Assembly (NCBI GenBank): GCA_017408185.1
Contig: JAFQVE010000267.1
Coordinates: 1-14,585 of the forward strand
Length of the DNA: 14,585 nucleotides
Source: Oscillospiraceae bacterium
GTDB taxonomy: Bacteria > Bacillota_A > Clostridia > Oscillospirales > JAAYXM01
Reading direction: 5' to 3'
In this document: positions 1 to 9,244 of the stretch, piece by piece
Position numbering within the stretch: the stretch's first letter is position 1
Layout: every line of letters starts with the position of its first letter
Translations under genes and position numbers: made by a program
The notes under the pieces: generated by a model
What the model saw: the letters and a program-made list of their open reading frames with translations, nothing else
What the model was told of the DNA's origin: nothing
The model's database searches: none

Positions 1-1
1 C

Positions 2-3000
2 GGCGTTATCCGCGCGAAGACTGCGGGAGAAGCCACCATTACGGTAAAGGCAAAGCGCTTTGGTCTTGAAAAAACGGCAACGGCGCAAATCACCGTTTTG
101 CCGCTTCCGCAGGAAGAAAATTTCCCTGAGGTAATCGGTGCATACTTCACGACTGACCATACATATGTCGGAGGGGAAAACAGCATTGTTGTTACAGACC
201 TTACGGGTAGAAAACTCGGCGGTGGTGTAACGTATGCATATGAAATAGCCGATGAAAGTATTATTTCAGAAACGGGCGGCACATTTACGGGACATAAGAT
301 AGGAAGAACTACGGTTAAGGTCAGTGCAACGCTTGACGGTGTAACAAGAACTGCCGAGGTTCCGGCGGTTGTTGTTGGAAGTAACCTTCTTATCCGCAAG
401 GGCGTCAACCATGGTGAGCTCGAAAACGGAATTTATCTCAATGACGGAAGCACTGATACCCAAAAGGACAGCTCCTTCTGGACAGGCGCACACACAGCTG
501 CCCGAGGATTATTTACATATGAGCTTTCAAGAAATCAATTTTCGGGAATTGCAGGCGCACCGACTTCTCCGACCAATATTGTAAAGTTTACAATGCCGGA
601 CGGAGAAACGACAGATAAAATAAAGCTTGTACGTATTCAGGGAAGTGCAGACACATACAATGAAGCCGGCACAAAGCATACCGGAGTTGTAGTTGTCGAT
701 GAAAATAAGCTTTATGAATTTTCGGGATATATTAAGGCGGATAACACAAATCCGCTTCCCGAAAACGCCTGCGGCTCTCTTGCATATCTCAGCGGCAGCG
801 GTTCTTCGGCAACAGAGCTTAAAGGCTATAAGGCTACTCCGTGGGTAGGTAAAACCGGAGATCAGGACTGGACGAAGTTTAATGTTGCGCCGGTAGTTAT
901 GAACTGGCCGAGCGTAAAGATGTATGCTCTCCGTCCGGGATTTGAAGCTCTGACGGACGATCAGAATCACGGATATGAGCTTTATGTTGCCCATCTTTCA
1001 CTGCATGAGGTAGTGTTTGACAGTATTGCGTTTTCTGCAAGCGGTGACTTTTCTAAGGCAAAAACGTATGACACGTTTGCAACAACGGCAACGCTTCTCT
1101 CCAATACCGGTGCAGAAATCGCTGTCGGAAACGTGAATGTCCCAATCAAGATAACTTACATATCGGATGATGAAAGCATTGCGAGAATATCCGAGGACGG
1201 CGTTATCACTGCAGTAAGCGACGGTAAAACCTATGTGCGTGCATGCGCGACCGTGTTGGGAGTTTCGCAGGAAGCAAAAATAGAGGTATCATTCCAAGGT
1301 CTTGAAGTAATGTTCGACCATGTTGATGTATCCGTTGATACAGAACTGAATGTGGGAGACACGGTACAGATAGATGCTGTGCTGAGAAATACGGATAACA
1401 CCCAGTTTACCGGAGACGCGGAGGTCTATTTTGAAAGCTCTGATACAGCAGTTGCGAGAGTATCGCAGGACGGCGTATTAACTGCTGCAAAATCAGGTGT
1501 CGCAGACATCAACGTTTACGGAATTCTCGGCAGCCGCCGTGTAAAGACGACGGTTTCAGTTACAGTCAATGATACAACTCCGCTTAAAACGGTAACGATA
1601 TCAGGGGCGGATACTGTGGAGAAGGGCTTTGCGATAAAGCTTTCCGTCGATGCGCTACACGAAAGTGGAAGTGCGGCTGATATGTCTTCCGCCGACGTGA
1701 AGTTTGAGCTTACACCCGATGTTGATGAGAGTATTCTCTCGGTCAGCGAGGACGGAACAGTAACGGGTAAGGCGATTGGTGAAGCTTCGGTTATCGCAAC
1801 GGTTACGGCGAAAAACGGAAGCAGCAAAACGAGTGAGCCGTTCCTTGTTACGGTAGCCCCTCAATCGCCGCAGAGTAAGGTGTTTGATTTCACCAAATAT
1901 CCGCTCAATACATCTGTTTTAAATCAGACAATTGAAAATGACGGATTTGAAATTAACCGAGATCTGAGCTCGCCGGGCATCCTTTCCGGAGTGCTCAACT
2001 CGTGCCGTTATCTTGCGTTCGGTATAAGCTCAGTAGTTTCGGCTACAGGCAACACGAAGAATGCTGACACCGTGCTTGATATAAAGATAGATTATGACGG
2101 TTGGTATGAAATAGACTTTAAGGGAGCACTGAACCACAGCGGCGCCGGCCTTGCGTATATCTATATGGACGGTGTATATCTTGGAGAATATCGCTTCTAC
2201 GACCCCGTAGATCAGGCAGATGTTCCTGCGGTAAGCTTAAATACCATTTATCTTGATGCAAGGGTACATCAGCTTACGATTCGCTCGATTACATCGGGCG
2301 ATCCGGCAAATGCATCACATACAAGGAGCCATACAGTTTCAGGGATTACGTTCAGATATCTTGATGAAATACCTGAACTTTGCGACCCTGTGATTACGGC
2401 TGAAAGATATGAGCTTGCTGTTGGTGAAAGTGTTGACCTTGCTGTTGAGGTGCCTCTGTCAAATGGAAGAGTGCACAGCTTCGGCAAGCGTCACGGAGAA
2501 AAAGTTGATACTGAATCAAACCTTAGCATAGCAAGTGAGCCTTCATCTGTTGTTGAGTATAAGGACGGAAGAATTACAGCAAAGGCTCAGGGGCAAGCAA
2601 CAATTACTGCAAATGCGCTTGTCTATAAAAAAACGTCTCAGAGCACGGCTGATATTACTGTAACCGATGAAAAGCTTACAAGAGTTGAAAATCTCAGTGC
2701 CTCGGAAATCTCGCTCTACGTCGGTGACTGCGCAGACATAGAACTCCGCGCATTTGTTGAGGGTTCAAAAACTCCCGAAAGAGAAATTGCGGTAGAAAAT
2801 CTCAAATTTTCATATGAGCTTCTCGGCGACAATGTTGCAGATGTTGCAGGCGGCAGGATTACGGCAACAGCAGTAGGCAGTGCAACGCTTGCGGTAACGG
2901 CAAAGCTTGGCGACGCAGATCCCGTCACCTCGTATATCCCGGTTACCGTGCTTGCTGACGGCTTTGCCTCTGCAACGCTCGGTGCTGTCACTCAGGTTAT

Positions 3001-6000
3001 AAAATACGGCGGTGAGGGTACAGATATCTTCATAAAGGCATACGACAACTTTGGTAAGGAAGTTGATTCCTCCGCAGCGGAAATTGTTTATACCGTAGTA
3101 AGTGATGGTGATATTATCTCCGTTGATGAAAAAGGTAGAGTGCTTCCTGTTGCCGAGGGTGTTGCCGAGGTATATGCAACCGTAACTATTGGCGATATTA
3201 CGCATACAACAAATAAGCTTTCGCTTTCTGTGCGTACCGGTAAGGTGGGCTCTACGTATTACACACCGGAGCGCGTTGCAGCAGCCCGTGAAAATATACA
3301 AAAATATGCCTGGGCGAAGGCTGAAGCAAAAGCGGTGATAGAAAAAGCAGATAAATATCTGCAGAATGTTGAATACATCTATAATATGATAACGAACCAC
3401 ACAATTCCGAGGTCTGTTTATCTCGAAGAGGTGGATGCATTAGTCAACGGATTGTGTATGTATTGCGGAACTGACCTTTACCATGAGTATGGCGGCAAAA
3501 ACAGCTGGAACGTTGACGGTATTCAAAAGCCATGGAAGGTACAGTGCGCTGAGTGTAAACGTTACTTCCCGTCAAATGATTTCGGAAGCTTCTATGAGCT
3601 CGGTCTTGATGAGCACGGAGAATTCAACCGTACTCTTGCCCTTGAAAACAACGGTATACTCTGCGGCAGAGGCGAGAGAAACGAAGACGGCGAATATGTA
3701 GTGTTTGAAGAATACGCCGACAATCCTTACGGCTACGGCGATATGAAGGGTAATCTCTGGAATGAAGGCTTCAATGAGCTTCGCACATCGGGCATTGATC
3801 CTTGGAAGAAAATTCCGATAACACAGGGATGGATATCCGAAGAGGCGGCAGAAAAGGAAGGCATCGGCAATTTCTGGGGCGTCGATGACGGTCTCGGATA
3901 TGATACCGGACGTACTCATTCCAACGGAGTTAAGGAAATACACAGATATATTGCGCTGTTTAATTACATGGGAATATGGTATTGTCACGGGGCATACGAT
4001 CAGCCTTTGGTTTACGCATCCCTTACTTCTTTCCGTGATGCATATCTCTACACCGGAGAAAAGAAGTACGGTATCGCCGGTGCGATAATACTCGACCGTG
4101 TTGCAGACCTTTATCCGGACTTCAACTACGGTGTTGACTGTGAAAATCTTGTCACATCAGGTAACGGAAGAGGTAAGATAAGCGGATACATCCACGAAAA
4201 CTTTGTAAACCGTCCGTTTACAACGGGATACGATGCTTTCTTTGACTGCTATGATGAGCCGCAGGTTATAGAGTTCCTCTCACGTTATGCGGAAAAATGG
4301 AACCTTGACAATAAAAAGACAAACGGAGAGCTTATCCGCCAGAATGCCGAGGAAAACATCCTTATGGAAACCTATTATGCCACGGCGCGAGGATGGATAC
4401 GCGGAAACTTCGGAATGAAACAGGAAACGGTTACAAAGGCGGCAACTATTCTTGACCGTGAACCTGAAACCTCGGAAATGATAGACTTCGTTATGAGAAG
4501 CGGTATACTGGTCGAAGGCTTGTGTACGGGCTGTAATCTTTATAGTGGTATAATGAACGATATCGACCGCGACGGCAGTGGCAATGAAGGATCTCTTTCA
4601 TATAACGGTATTTTCGCAGGCTCCTTTGTTGAGGTCATAAACACGCTTTCATATTACGGTAAGATTAAAGGAAAATATGACCTTATAAACAACCCCAAGG
4701 TTATAGCATCTCTCACACTTGGAGCAGATACAATCCTTGCAGGAATACGCCATGCCAATATAGGTGATATGAGTTCTGGCTTTGGAGTCCCGAGCTTCAA
4801 CTCTTATCAGACAAACTGGTTGCTTGGTATGAAGGAGACAGATAATCCGCTGTTTGCGCAGCTGCTCTATTTCGCAAACGGAAATTCGGCAAAGGGGATA
4901 CGTTATGATATTTTTACAAAAAATCCCTTCTCTCCGGAAAGTGAAATAAAGTCCATCATTGAGACGTACGGAGAGCTTGACCTGTCCAAGAGCGATATTG
5001 CCACAGGCTACGGCTTTGCAGCTTTACGTGACGGTGTTTTGTATAACGACGTTACATTGGCTACGCGGGAAAACACTATGCGCGACTGGTGGATGTTCTT
5101 TGGTGTTGGCAAGTCGACCACACACAAGCACATGGATGCACTTAACTTGGGTATTGATGCATTCGGTCTTAATATGGCTCCTGACCATGGCTACGGCGGC
5201 AGCGGTGGTACTGCAAATCAGGGTAATAATACTGAATACTGGTTTGAAGGAACTCCGTCGCATAATACGGTTATGGTAAACGATACTCAACAGACAAGAT
5301 ATGGTTATTCATTCCCGTTGCATTTTGACGATGCCGGAAATGTTAAGGTTATGGATGTTGATGCGGCACAGGTTTACCCGGACGTTACCGATATATACCG
5401 CAGGACGGTAGTTTCGGTTGATATTGACGACACGGTTTCGTATGCACTTGATTTCTTCCGCATTAAGGGAGGGGATGAGCACCTTTACAGCTTCCACAGC
5501 CAGTCTGAAGAATCAACCGTCAGCGGTGTTGACCTTGTCAGACAGCCGCATGGGTCATATGCAGGTATTGATGTGGAACCGGCAGATATATTCTATACGG
5601 GTACAGACGGATTCAACATGCTTAAAAATGTAGAGCGTGCAGTTTATCCGGAAAAGAAGGAGTTTTCAATCGACTTTAAGATTACGGATTACCAAAAGGT
5701 TCTTTCTAAAAACAAAAACCTTCATTTAAAGCTGACACAGCTTAATGACTTTAATGTTTCTGAGGTTGTACGTGCAGATGGCTTCTGTATCGAAGAAGCA
5801 AGAAATCCGGAAACAACGGATTATCTGCTTGTCCGCAGAAGCGGTAAGAACCTTGACACACTCTTTACATCAGTTATTGAACCGTATGAGGATGAAAGCA
5901 AGATTATATCGCTTGAAAGAGTTCCTGTTGCTCGCAAGGACGGCAAAGATATACTTGAAAGCGATGCAGTTGCGGCGGTTAAGGTGGTGCTTGCAAACGG

Positions 6001-7504
6001 TAGATGCGACTATGTCGTATACTCCGCAAGAAACGATGTTGAGTATAGAGTTGACGACCTGTTTGACTTTACCGGATTTGTAGGTGTTTACAGCATAGAC
6101 GCAAACAGTAAGAAGGTTGTAGGAACTTACATAAATGACGGTACGAAGATAGGAGATACAACACAGCCTCGTGCCGCCGTATCGGGTGAGGTTGTAAACT
6201 TTACCGATTACTTAAACGATGACGAAGGTGAACCGATCCTTGATAACTATCTTGAAATAACGGCGCCCGATGATGTAGAGCCTCAGAGTCTTATAGGTCG
6301 AATGATTCTTATTGACAATGACGGTTCACAGAACGCTGCATACGTAATCAGGTCTGCAAAGCGAGAGGGTAATAACATTGTTCTCGGTACGGGAGATGTA
6401 AACTTCTTCAGATCGCTTTCAGAGGATGAAGAGTCCTTTGTATGGAATATTGCAAGAGGACAAGGCTACGAGATACCAATGTCAACATTAACCTCTGCCG
6501 CACCGAAAATTTCCGTAACGGGAACACATACTGCAACAGTCGGAAGCGCGACGAACATACCGATTAACGTCGAAAGCGATGAGGCTTACACACTTGTCGG
6601 AGCAACGCTTCCGGGCGGTATGCGCATAGAAAACGATATGCTGGTATGGAAGCCGTCGGCATCGCAGATTGGAAACAACCATGTTGCAGTAACGGTGAAA
6701 AGCGGCATACTTTCCGATACTGTTCACTTTACTGTTCACGTCTACGGTTCTACCACAGGAGCGGAAGCAGGGAATAACAGCGCAGGATCAAATGAATCTA
6801 ACGGCACATCGTCCGGCGGCGGTGCCGGTGGCGGAGGTGCCGCACCTGCACCTGATACCGGCGATGATACTAATATCCCGACAGATAGTGAAGACTCCTA
6901 TGGGGGTGAGGGTGTTCCTGACATCCATTCAAAAGGATTCACCGACCTTGCTTCTCACCCATGGGCAATTGATGCAATCAATGAGCTTGCCGAAGAGGGG
7001 ATTATAAAGGGCACATCTGACACTACATTCTCCCCGGCAAGTAACATAACACGTGCAGATTTTGCACTGCTTCTTGTCCGTGCGTTTAAGCTTTCGTCTG
7101 ACAATACTGAAAACTTCGCAGATGTAGTAGAGTCGGATTACTTCGCAGCAGAGCTCGCAATAGCCAGAAATTGTGGCATTGTCGGTGGAATAGGCGATAA
7201 CAAGTACGCGCCGAGAAATCATATCACTCGTCAGGATATGATGGTAATCGTCTACCGTGCGTTGCAAATCCTCGGAAAATTGCCTTCTCCTCGAGGGAAA
7301 GGAGGGCCGCTTGCAGTGGATGAGGTGAAAACAATTTACCATGACTTTGACACAGTTGCAGAGTATGCAAAGGAAGCAGTAGCTTTCCTTATCTCAGAGG
7401 GGCTTGTAAACGGCAAGAGCGGCAATATCGCACCAACTGATTATACAACACGCGCAGAAGTTGCGGTGCTAATCAAGCGTATTTTGGATTATATTGCGCA
7501 ATAG
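2..7504 (+). CDS. Giant SLH-anchored heparinase II/III-family polysaccharide lyase (5' partial)
   Basis: The reading frame is open from the first bases of the window, so the start lies upstream; the TTG at 98 is not a real start. Residue numbers here count that TTG as 1. By eye the order is: eight Big_2-like Ig repeats (about 2-97, 125-376, 1016-1293, 1294-1566, 1567-1860, 2391-2667, 2668-2958, 2959-3238), interrupted by two carbohydrate-binding-like sandwiches (about 377-1015 and 1861-2390). The lyase follows: a helical toroid (about 3250-4900) and a beta-sandwich (about 4990-6130). An Ig-like module (6496-6750), a Gly/Ser/Ala/Pro linker and three SLH domains close the protein. Candidate catalytic residues are N1437, Y1502 and H1676 or H1678; H1722 lies in the family-typical HNTV motif. 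C1120, C1123, C1150 and C1153 form a Cys4 site. The enzyme should cleave uronic-acid polysaccharides by beta-elimination at the cell surface; the exact substrate is unknown. I am sure of the fold and anchoring, not of the PL family. Confidence 0.9.
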   Translation, partial: GVIRAKTAGEATITVKAKRFGLEKTATAQITVLPLPQEENFPEVIGAYFTTDHTYVGGENSIVVTDLTGRKLGGGVTYAYEIADESIISETGGTFTGHKIGRTTVKVSATLDGVTRTAEVPAVVVGSNLLIRKGVNHGELENGIYLNDGSTDTQKDSSFWTGAHTAARGLFTYELSRNQFSGIAGAPTSPTNIVKFTMPDGETTDKIKLVRIQGSADTYNEAGTKHTGVVVVDENKLYEFSGYIKADNTNPLPENACGSLAYLSGSGSSATELKGYKATPWVGKTGDQDWTKFNVAPVVMNWPSVKMYALRPGFEALTDDQNHGYELYVAHLSLHEVVFDSIAFSASGDFSKAKTYDTFATTATLLSNTGAEIAVGNVNVPIKITYISDDESIARISEDGVITAVSDGKTYVRACATVLGVSQEAKIEVSFQGLEVMFDHVDVSVDTELNVGDTVQIDAVLRNTDNTQFTGDAEVYFESSDTAVARVSQDGVLTAAKSGVADINVYGILGSRRVKTTVSVTVNDTTPLKTVTISGADTVEKGFAIKLSVDALHESGSAADMSSADVKFELTPDVDESILSVSEDGTVTGKAIGEASVIATVTAKNGSSKTSEPFLVTVAPQSPQSKVFDFTKYPLNTSVLNQTIENDGFEINRDLSSPGILSGVLNSCRYLAFGISSVVSATGNTKNADTVLDIKIDYDGWYEIDFKGALNHSGAGLAYIYMDGVYLGEYRFYDPVDQADVPAVSLNTIYLDARVHQLTIRSITSGDPANASHTRSHTVSGITFRYLDEIPELCDPVITAERYELAVGESVDLAVEVPLSNGRVHSFGKRHGEKVDTESNLSIASEPSSVVEYKDGRITAKAQGQATITANALVYKKTSQSTADITVTDEKLTRVENLSASEISLYVGDCADIELRAFVEGSKTPEREIAVENLKFSYELLGDNVADVAGGRITATAVGSATLAVTAKLGDADPVTSYIPVTVLADGFASATLGAVTQVIKYGGEGTDIFIKAYDNFGKEVDSSAAEIVYTVVSDGDIISVDEKGRVLPVAEGVAEVYATVTIGDITHTTNKLSLSVRTGKVGSTYYTPERVAAARENIQKYAWAKAEAKAVIEKADKYLQNVEYIYNMITNHTIPRSVYLEEVDALVNGLCMYCGTDLYHEYGGKNSWNVDGIQKPWKVQCAECKRYFPSNDFGSFYELGLDEHGEFNRTLALENNGILCGRGERNEDGEYVVFEEYADNPYGYGDMKGNLWNEGFNELRTSGIDPWKKIPITQGWISEEAAEKEGIGNFWGVDDGLGYDTGRTHSNGVKEIHRYIALFNYMGIWYCHGAYDQPLVYASLTSFRDAYLYTGEKKYGIAGAIILDRVADLYPDFNYGVDCENLVTSGNGRGKISGYIHENFVNRPFTTGYDAFFDCYDEPQVIEFLSRYAEKWNLDNKKTNGELIRQNAEENILMETYYATARGWIRGNFGMKQETVTKAATILDREPETSEMIDFVMRSGILVEGLCTGCNLYSGIMNDIDRDGSGNEGSLSYNGIFAGSFVEVINTLSYYGKIKGKYDLINNPKVIASLTLGADTILAGIRHANIGDMSSGFGVPSFNSYQTNWLLGMKETDNPLFAQLLYFANGNSAKGIRYDIFTKNPFSPESEIKSIIETYGELDLSKSDIATGYGFAALRDGVLYNDVTLATRENTMRDWWMFFGVGKSTTHKHMDALNLGIDAFGLNMAPDHGYGGSGGTANQGNNTEYWFEGTPSHNTVMVNDTQQTRYGYSFPLHFDDAGNVKVMDVDAAQVYPDVTDIYRRTVVSVDIDDTVSYALDFFRIKGGDEHLYSFHSQSEESTVSGVDLVRQPHGSYAGIDVEPADIFYTGTDGFNMLKNVERAVYPEKKEFSIDFKITDYQKVLSKNKNLHLKLTQLNDFNVSEVVRADGFCIEEARNPETTDYLLVRRSGKNLDTLFTSVIEPYEDESKIISLERVPVARKDGKDILESDAVAAVKVVLANGRCDYVVYSARNDVEYRVDDLFDFTGFVGVYSIDANSKKVVGTYINDGTKIGDTTQPRAAVSGEVVNFTDYLNDDEGEPILDNYLEITAPDDVEPQSLIGRMILIDNDGSQNAAYVIRSAKREGNNIVLGTGDVNFFRSLSEDEESFVWNIARGQGYEIPMSTLTSAAPKISVTGTHTATVGSATNIPINVESDEAYTLVGATLPGGMRIENDMLVWKPSASQIGNNHVAVTVKSGILSDTVHFTVHVYGSTTGAEAGNNSAGSNESNGTSSGGGAGGGGAAPAPDTGDDTNIPTDSEDSYGGEGVPDIHSKGFTDLASHPWAIDAINELAEEGIIKGTSDTTFSPASNITRADFALLLVRAFKLSSDNTENFADVVESDYFAAELAIARNCGIVGGIGDNKYAPRNHITRQDMMVIVYRALQILGKLPSPRGKGGPLAVDEVKTIYHDFDTVAEYAKEAVAFLISEGLVNGKSGNIAPTDYTTRAEVAVLIKRILDYIAQ
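3455..3556 (+). other. Cys4 (CxxC...CxxC) putative metal site at the start of the lyase toroid
   Basis: Two CxxC pairs, C1120/C1123 and C1150/C1153 (numbered from the TTG at 98), sit 26 residues apart. The second pair is followed by a 'YFPSNDF' stretch. From memory, many bacterial heparinase II/III-like proteins carry a similar CxxCG...CxxC..xFPSNDF segment ahead of the toroid. It is most simply a structural zinc site, not a DNA-binding finger, since the protein is extracellular. Metal binding is inferred from the spacing only. Confidence 0.6.
6935..7501 (+). other. Three S-layer homology (SLH) domains, C-terminal wall anchor
   Basis: Three tandem SLH domains run about 6935-7096, 7112-7282 and 7340-7501. 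Each opens with an aromatic-Asp motif (GFTDL, NFADV, HDFDT), has a central G(I/L)(I/V).G helix-turn, and closes with ITRADF, ITRQDM or TTRAEV, matching the TRAE-type ligand-binding motif of the family. Three SLH domains are the usual number needed to bind pyruvylated secondary cell-wall polymer. They place the lyase on the outside of a Gram-positive-type wall. The preceding linker (about 6751-6910) is Gly/Ser/Ala/Pro-rich and likely flexible. Confidence 0.93.
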
Positions 7505-7516
7505 TGCAATGCTGTG

Positions 7517-7538
7517 GGGCGGATGCCTGCATCCGCCC
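7517..7538 (+). terminator. Hairpin 13 bases after the lyase stop, probable weak terminator
   Basis: GGGCGGATGC and GCATCCGCCC form a perfect 10-base inverted repeat separated by CT (9 pairs with a 4-base loop in practice). It lies just after the TAG stop of the lyase. Only a weak U-rich tail follows (ATTGCATTTAAAA), so termination may be partial and read-through into the lipoprotein gene is possible. Beyond it, up to the next ribosome binding site, I see a short CGATAC/GTATCG inverted repeat (7552-7570) and the palindrome AAATGCATTT (7612-7621), but no convincing promoter. Confidence 0.55.
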
Positions 7539-7637
7539 ATTGCATTTAAAACGATACGATATGGGTATCGCACTCTACAGCATACTGAATCCTGCATCAG
7601 CAACTATGCAGAAATGCATTTGCACATAAAAACGAAT

Positions 7638-7642
7638 GGAGG
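7638..7642 (+). promoter_or_regulatory. Ribosome binding site that fixes the lipoprotein start at 7651
   Basis: GGAGG lies 8 bases before the ATG at 7651. The alternative ATG at 7636 overlaps this motif and would put five extra residues, two of them acidic, ahead of the signal peptide, which argues against it. Confidence 0.8.
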
Positions 7643-7650
7643 AAATTAAA

Positions 7651-9186
7651 ATGAAAAGATTATCAGCACTCATACTCGCGACTATTATGTTGCTTTCACT
7701 CTGTGCTTGTTCGGGCAAGATTCAAAATGAAGCAGCAAACACGGATCCCCTGACACGCAATGATGTGATTCAGGTTGTTATCGGCTCGCACGCAAGCTGG
7801 CCGTATCGCGAGGACTGGAAGGTATGGGAATATATCGAAGAAGGCTGCGGCGCAACGCTTGATGTAATCGCATACCCGTCATCTGAGGCAGGAACAAAAG
7901 TAAACCTCATGTTTGCCGCTCCTGATACACTTCCGGATGTATTGTACGGTTCTTGGAAGCCGGGCAGTGACAAGCATATTCTTTCCGGTGCAATGATTGC
8001 ACTTGATGATATGAAGGAATATATGCCGAACTACAATGCCTGGATGGACTCTCTGTCTGAAGAAGAATATTCAAAGCTCGTTGCTCCGCGCAAAGGATAT
8101 GACGGGAAAATTTACTACACACCGGTTGAGGGGCGTGAAAAGTCTCAGAATGTACGTTCGTGGCTTTACAGAAAGGATGTATTTGAAAAACACGGTCTTG
8201 AAGCCCCGACTACTTACGATGAGCTTTACGAGGTCTGCAAAAAGCTTAAGGAGCTCTATCCTGAGTCATATCCGATGTGTGTGCGCAGCGGAACCAAGAC
8301 GTTTGAAACCTCGGGAGCATCTTGGAAGCCGTATTGGGAGCCCTGTTTCTATTACGACTTTAATTCGGGAGAATGGTCATACGGTATGAGCGAGGATTTG
8401 ATGCTCCAAATTCTTACATTTTATAAGAAGTTGATGGATGAACAGCTTATAAATCCTGACTTTATGACAATCAGCAATGCAAGCTGGCAGGAGCTCATAA
8501 CAACCAATCGAGGCTTCATTATGCCGGAGTATCAGACGAGAATAGACTTCTTTAACGGTCTTGCACGTGTCCAGAATCCGGAATTTGACTTGCACGCAAT
8601 GGTTCCGCCGATAGCACGTGAGGGCGGAGTTGCTATGGTAAATAAATTCAATGAGGACCCGGTAGGGCTTCAGATTCCGAATAATCTTGTAGATAAGAGA
8701 ATTGCAAATGCAGCGAAGTTTGTAGACTGGTTCTATACAGATGAAGCGCTCGAACTCGTTTCATGGGGTAAGGAAGGCGAAACCTATGAGATGGTTGATG
8801 GCAAGAAGCAGTATATAACAGATGAAACCAAAGCTCAGGCAAATACTCTTTACGGCTTCGGAACATATGGAACATTCACACGTATGGATCCCGAGGCGGT
8901 GTTTGCTTTTGAATCTGCTGATATAGCAGAAACCCGTGATATGGTGCTTGAGCATACAATGCCTTATATGAATCCTTACTGGTGGATGTCATACAATGAG
9001 GAAGAGTATGACGTCAAGGAGGAATATGAAACTGCAATAAACACTTATGCAAATGAGATGGTTGCAAAATTCCTCCTCGGTCAGGAACCTCTCTCAAAGT
9101 TTGATGAATTTACTGAAACTTTGAACGAAATGGGCTTGGGTAAGCTCCTTGCAGTTTATGAAAGTGCATATAACAGAGTAAAATAA
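7651..9186 (+). CDS. Extracellular solute-binding lipoprotein (carbohydrate ABC transporter type)
   Basis: This looks like the substrate-binding part of a carbohydrate ABC importer, tethered to the outer face of the membrane. I place the start at the ATG at 7651, 8 bases after GGAGG at 7638-7642, not at the in-frame ATG at 7636 that overlaps this site; the product is 511 residues. The N-terminus is a lipoprotein signal (MKR, a hydrophobic stretch, then LSLCACSG), with C20 the likely lipidated Cys. The body has typical family features: LPDVLYG early on, an aromatic-rich centre, and a 'KHGLEAPTTYDELYEVCKKL' hinge-side segment. Length fits family 1-type oligosaccharide binders. It follows the lyase gene in the same direction, which suggests it binds the lyase's products. 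No permease or ATPase gene is in the window, so its partners must lie elsewhere. The ligand cannot be read from sequence. Confidence 0.9.
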   Translation: MKRLSALILATIMLLSLCACSGKIQNEAANTDPLTRNDVIQVVIGSHASWPYREDWKVWEYIEEGCGATLDVIAYPSSEAGTKVNLMFAAPDTLPDVLYGSWKPGSDKHILSGAMIALDDMKEYMPNYNAWMDSLSEEEYSKLVAPRKGYDGKIYYTPVEGREKSQNVRSWLYRKDVFEKHGLEAPTTYDELYEVCKKLKELYPESYPMCVRSGTKTFETSGASWKPYWEPCFYYDFNSGEWSYGMSEDLMLQILTFYKKLMDEQLINPDFMTISNASWQELITTNRGFIMPEYQTRIDFFNGLARVQNPEFDLHAMVPPIAREGGVAMVNKFNEDPVGLQIPNNLVDKRIANAAKFVDWFYTDEALELVSWGKEGETYEMVDGKKQYITDETKAQANTLYGFGTYGTFTRMDPEAVFAFESADIAETRDMVLEHTMPYMNPYWWMSYNEEEYDVKEEYETAINTYANEMVAKFLLGQEPLSKFDEFTETLNEMGLGKLLAVYESAYNRVK

Positions 9187-9196
9187 AGACAGTGTC

Positions 9197-9228
9197 AATA
9201 AGGGGCGGCTTAATCGCCGCCCCTTATT
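9197..9228 (+). terminator. Strong GC-rich hairpin between lipoprotein and TIM-barrel genes
   Basis: AATAAGGGGCGGC pairs perfectly over 13 bases with GCCGCCCCTTATT around a TTAATC loop, starting 10 bases after the lipoprotein stop. The downstream T content is low (ATGAAAGG), so it may terminate only part of the transcripts or protect the 3' end of the lipoprotein mRNA. It would let the lipoprotein be made at a higher level than the genes after it. The hairpin at 7517-7538 shares its GGGGCGG core. Confidence 0.7.
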
Positions 9229-9244
9229 ATGAAAGGAACAGAAG

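Noticed and set aside
98..100. TTG as the start of the giant lyase
   Set aside because: The frame is open back to position 2 and encodes the end of another Ig-like repeat (DNA 2-97, e.g. GVIRAKTAGEATITV), so the gene is simply cut by the window edge.
125..3238. Ig-like repeats as recent tandem DNA duplication
   Set aside because: The repeats share fold-level motifs (DG-(V/T)-(I/L/V)-T-A..-G-A-T..V) but their DNA and protein sequences are highly diverged, so they are old domain repeats, not a recent tandem array.
2810..3400. 196-codon minus-strand frame inside the lyase
   Set aside because: Cys- and Arg-rich shadow translation of an Ig-repeat region, with no recognisable motif.
3455..3556. 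Cys4 site as a DNA-binding zinc finger
   Set aside because: The protein is extracellular and the CxxC pairs fit a structural metal site seen in heparinase-fold proteins.
7636..7650. Earlier ATG for the lipoprotein
   Set aside because: It overlaps the GGAGG ribosome site and would add acidic residues before the signal peptide.
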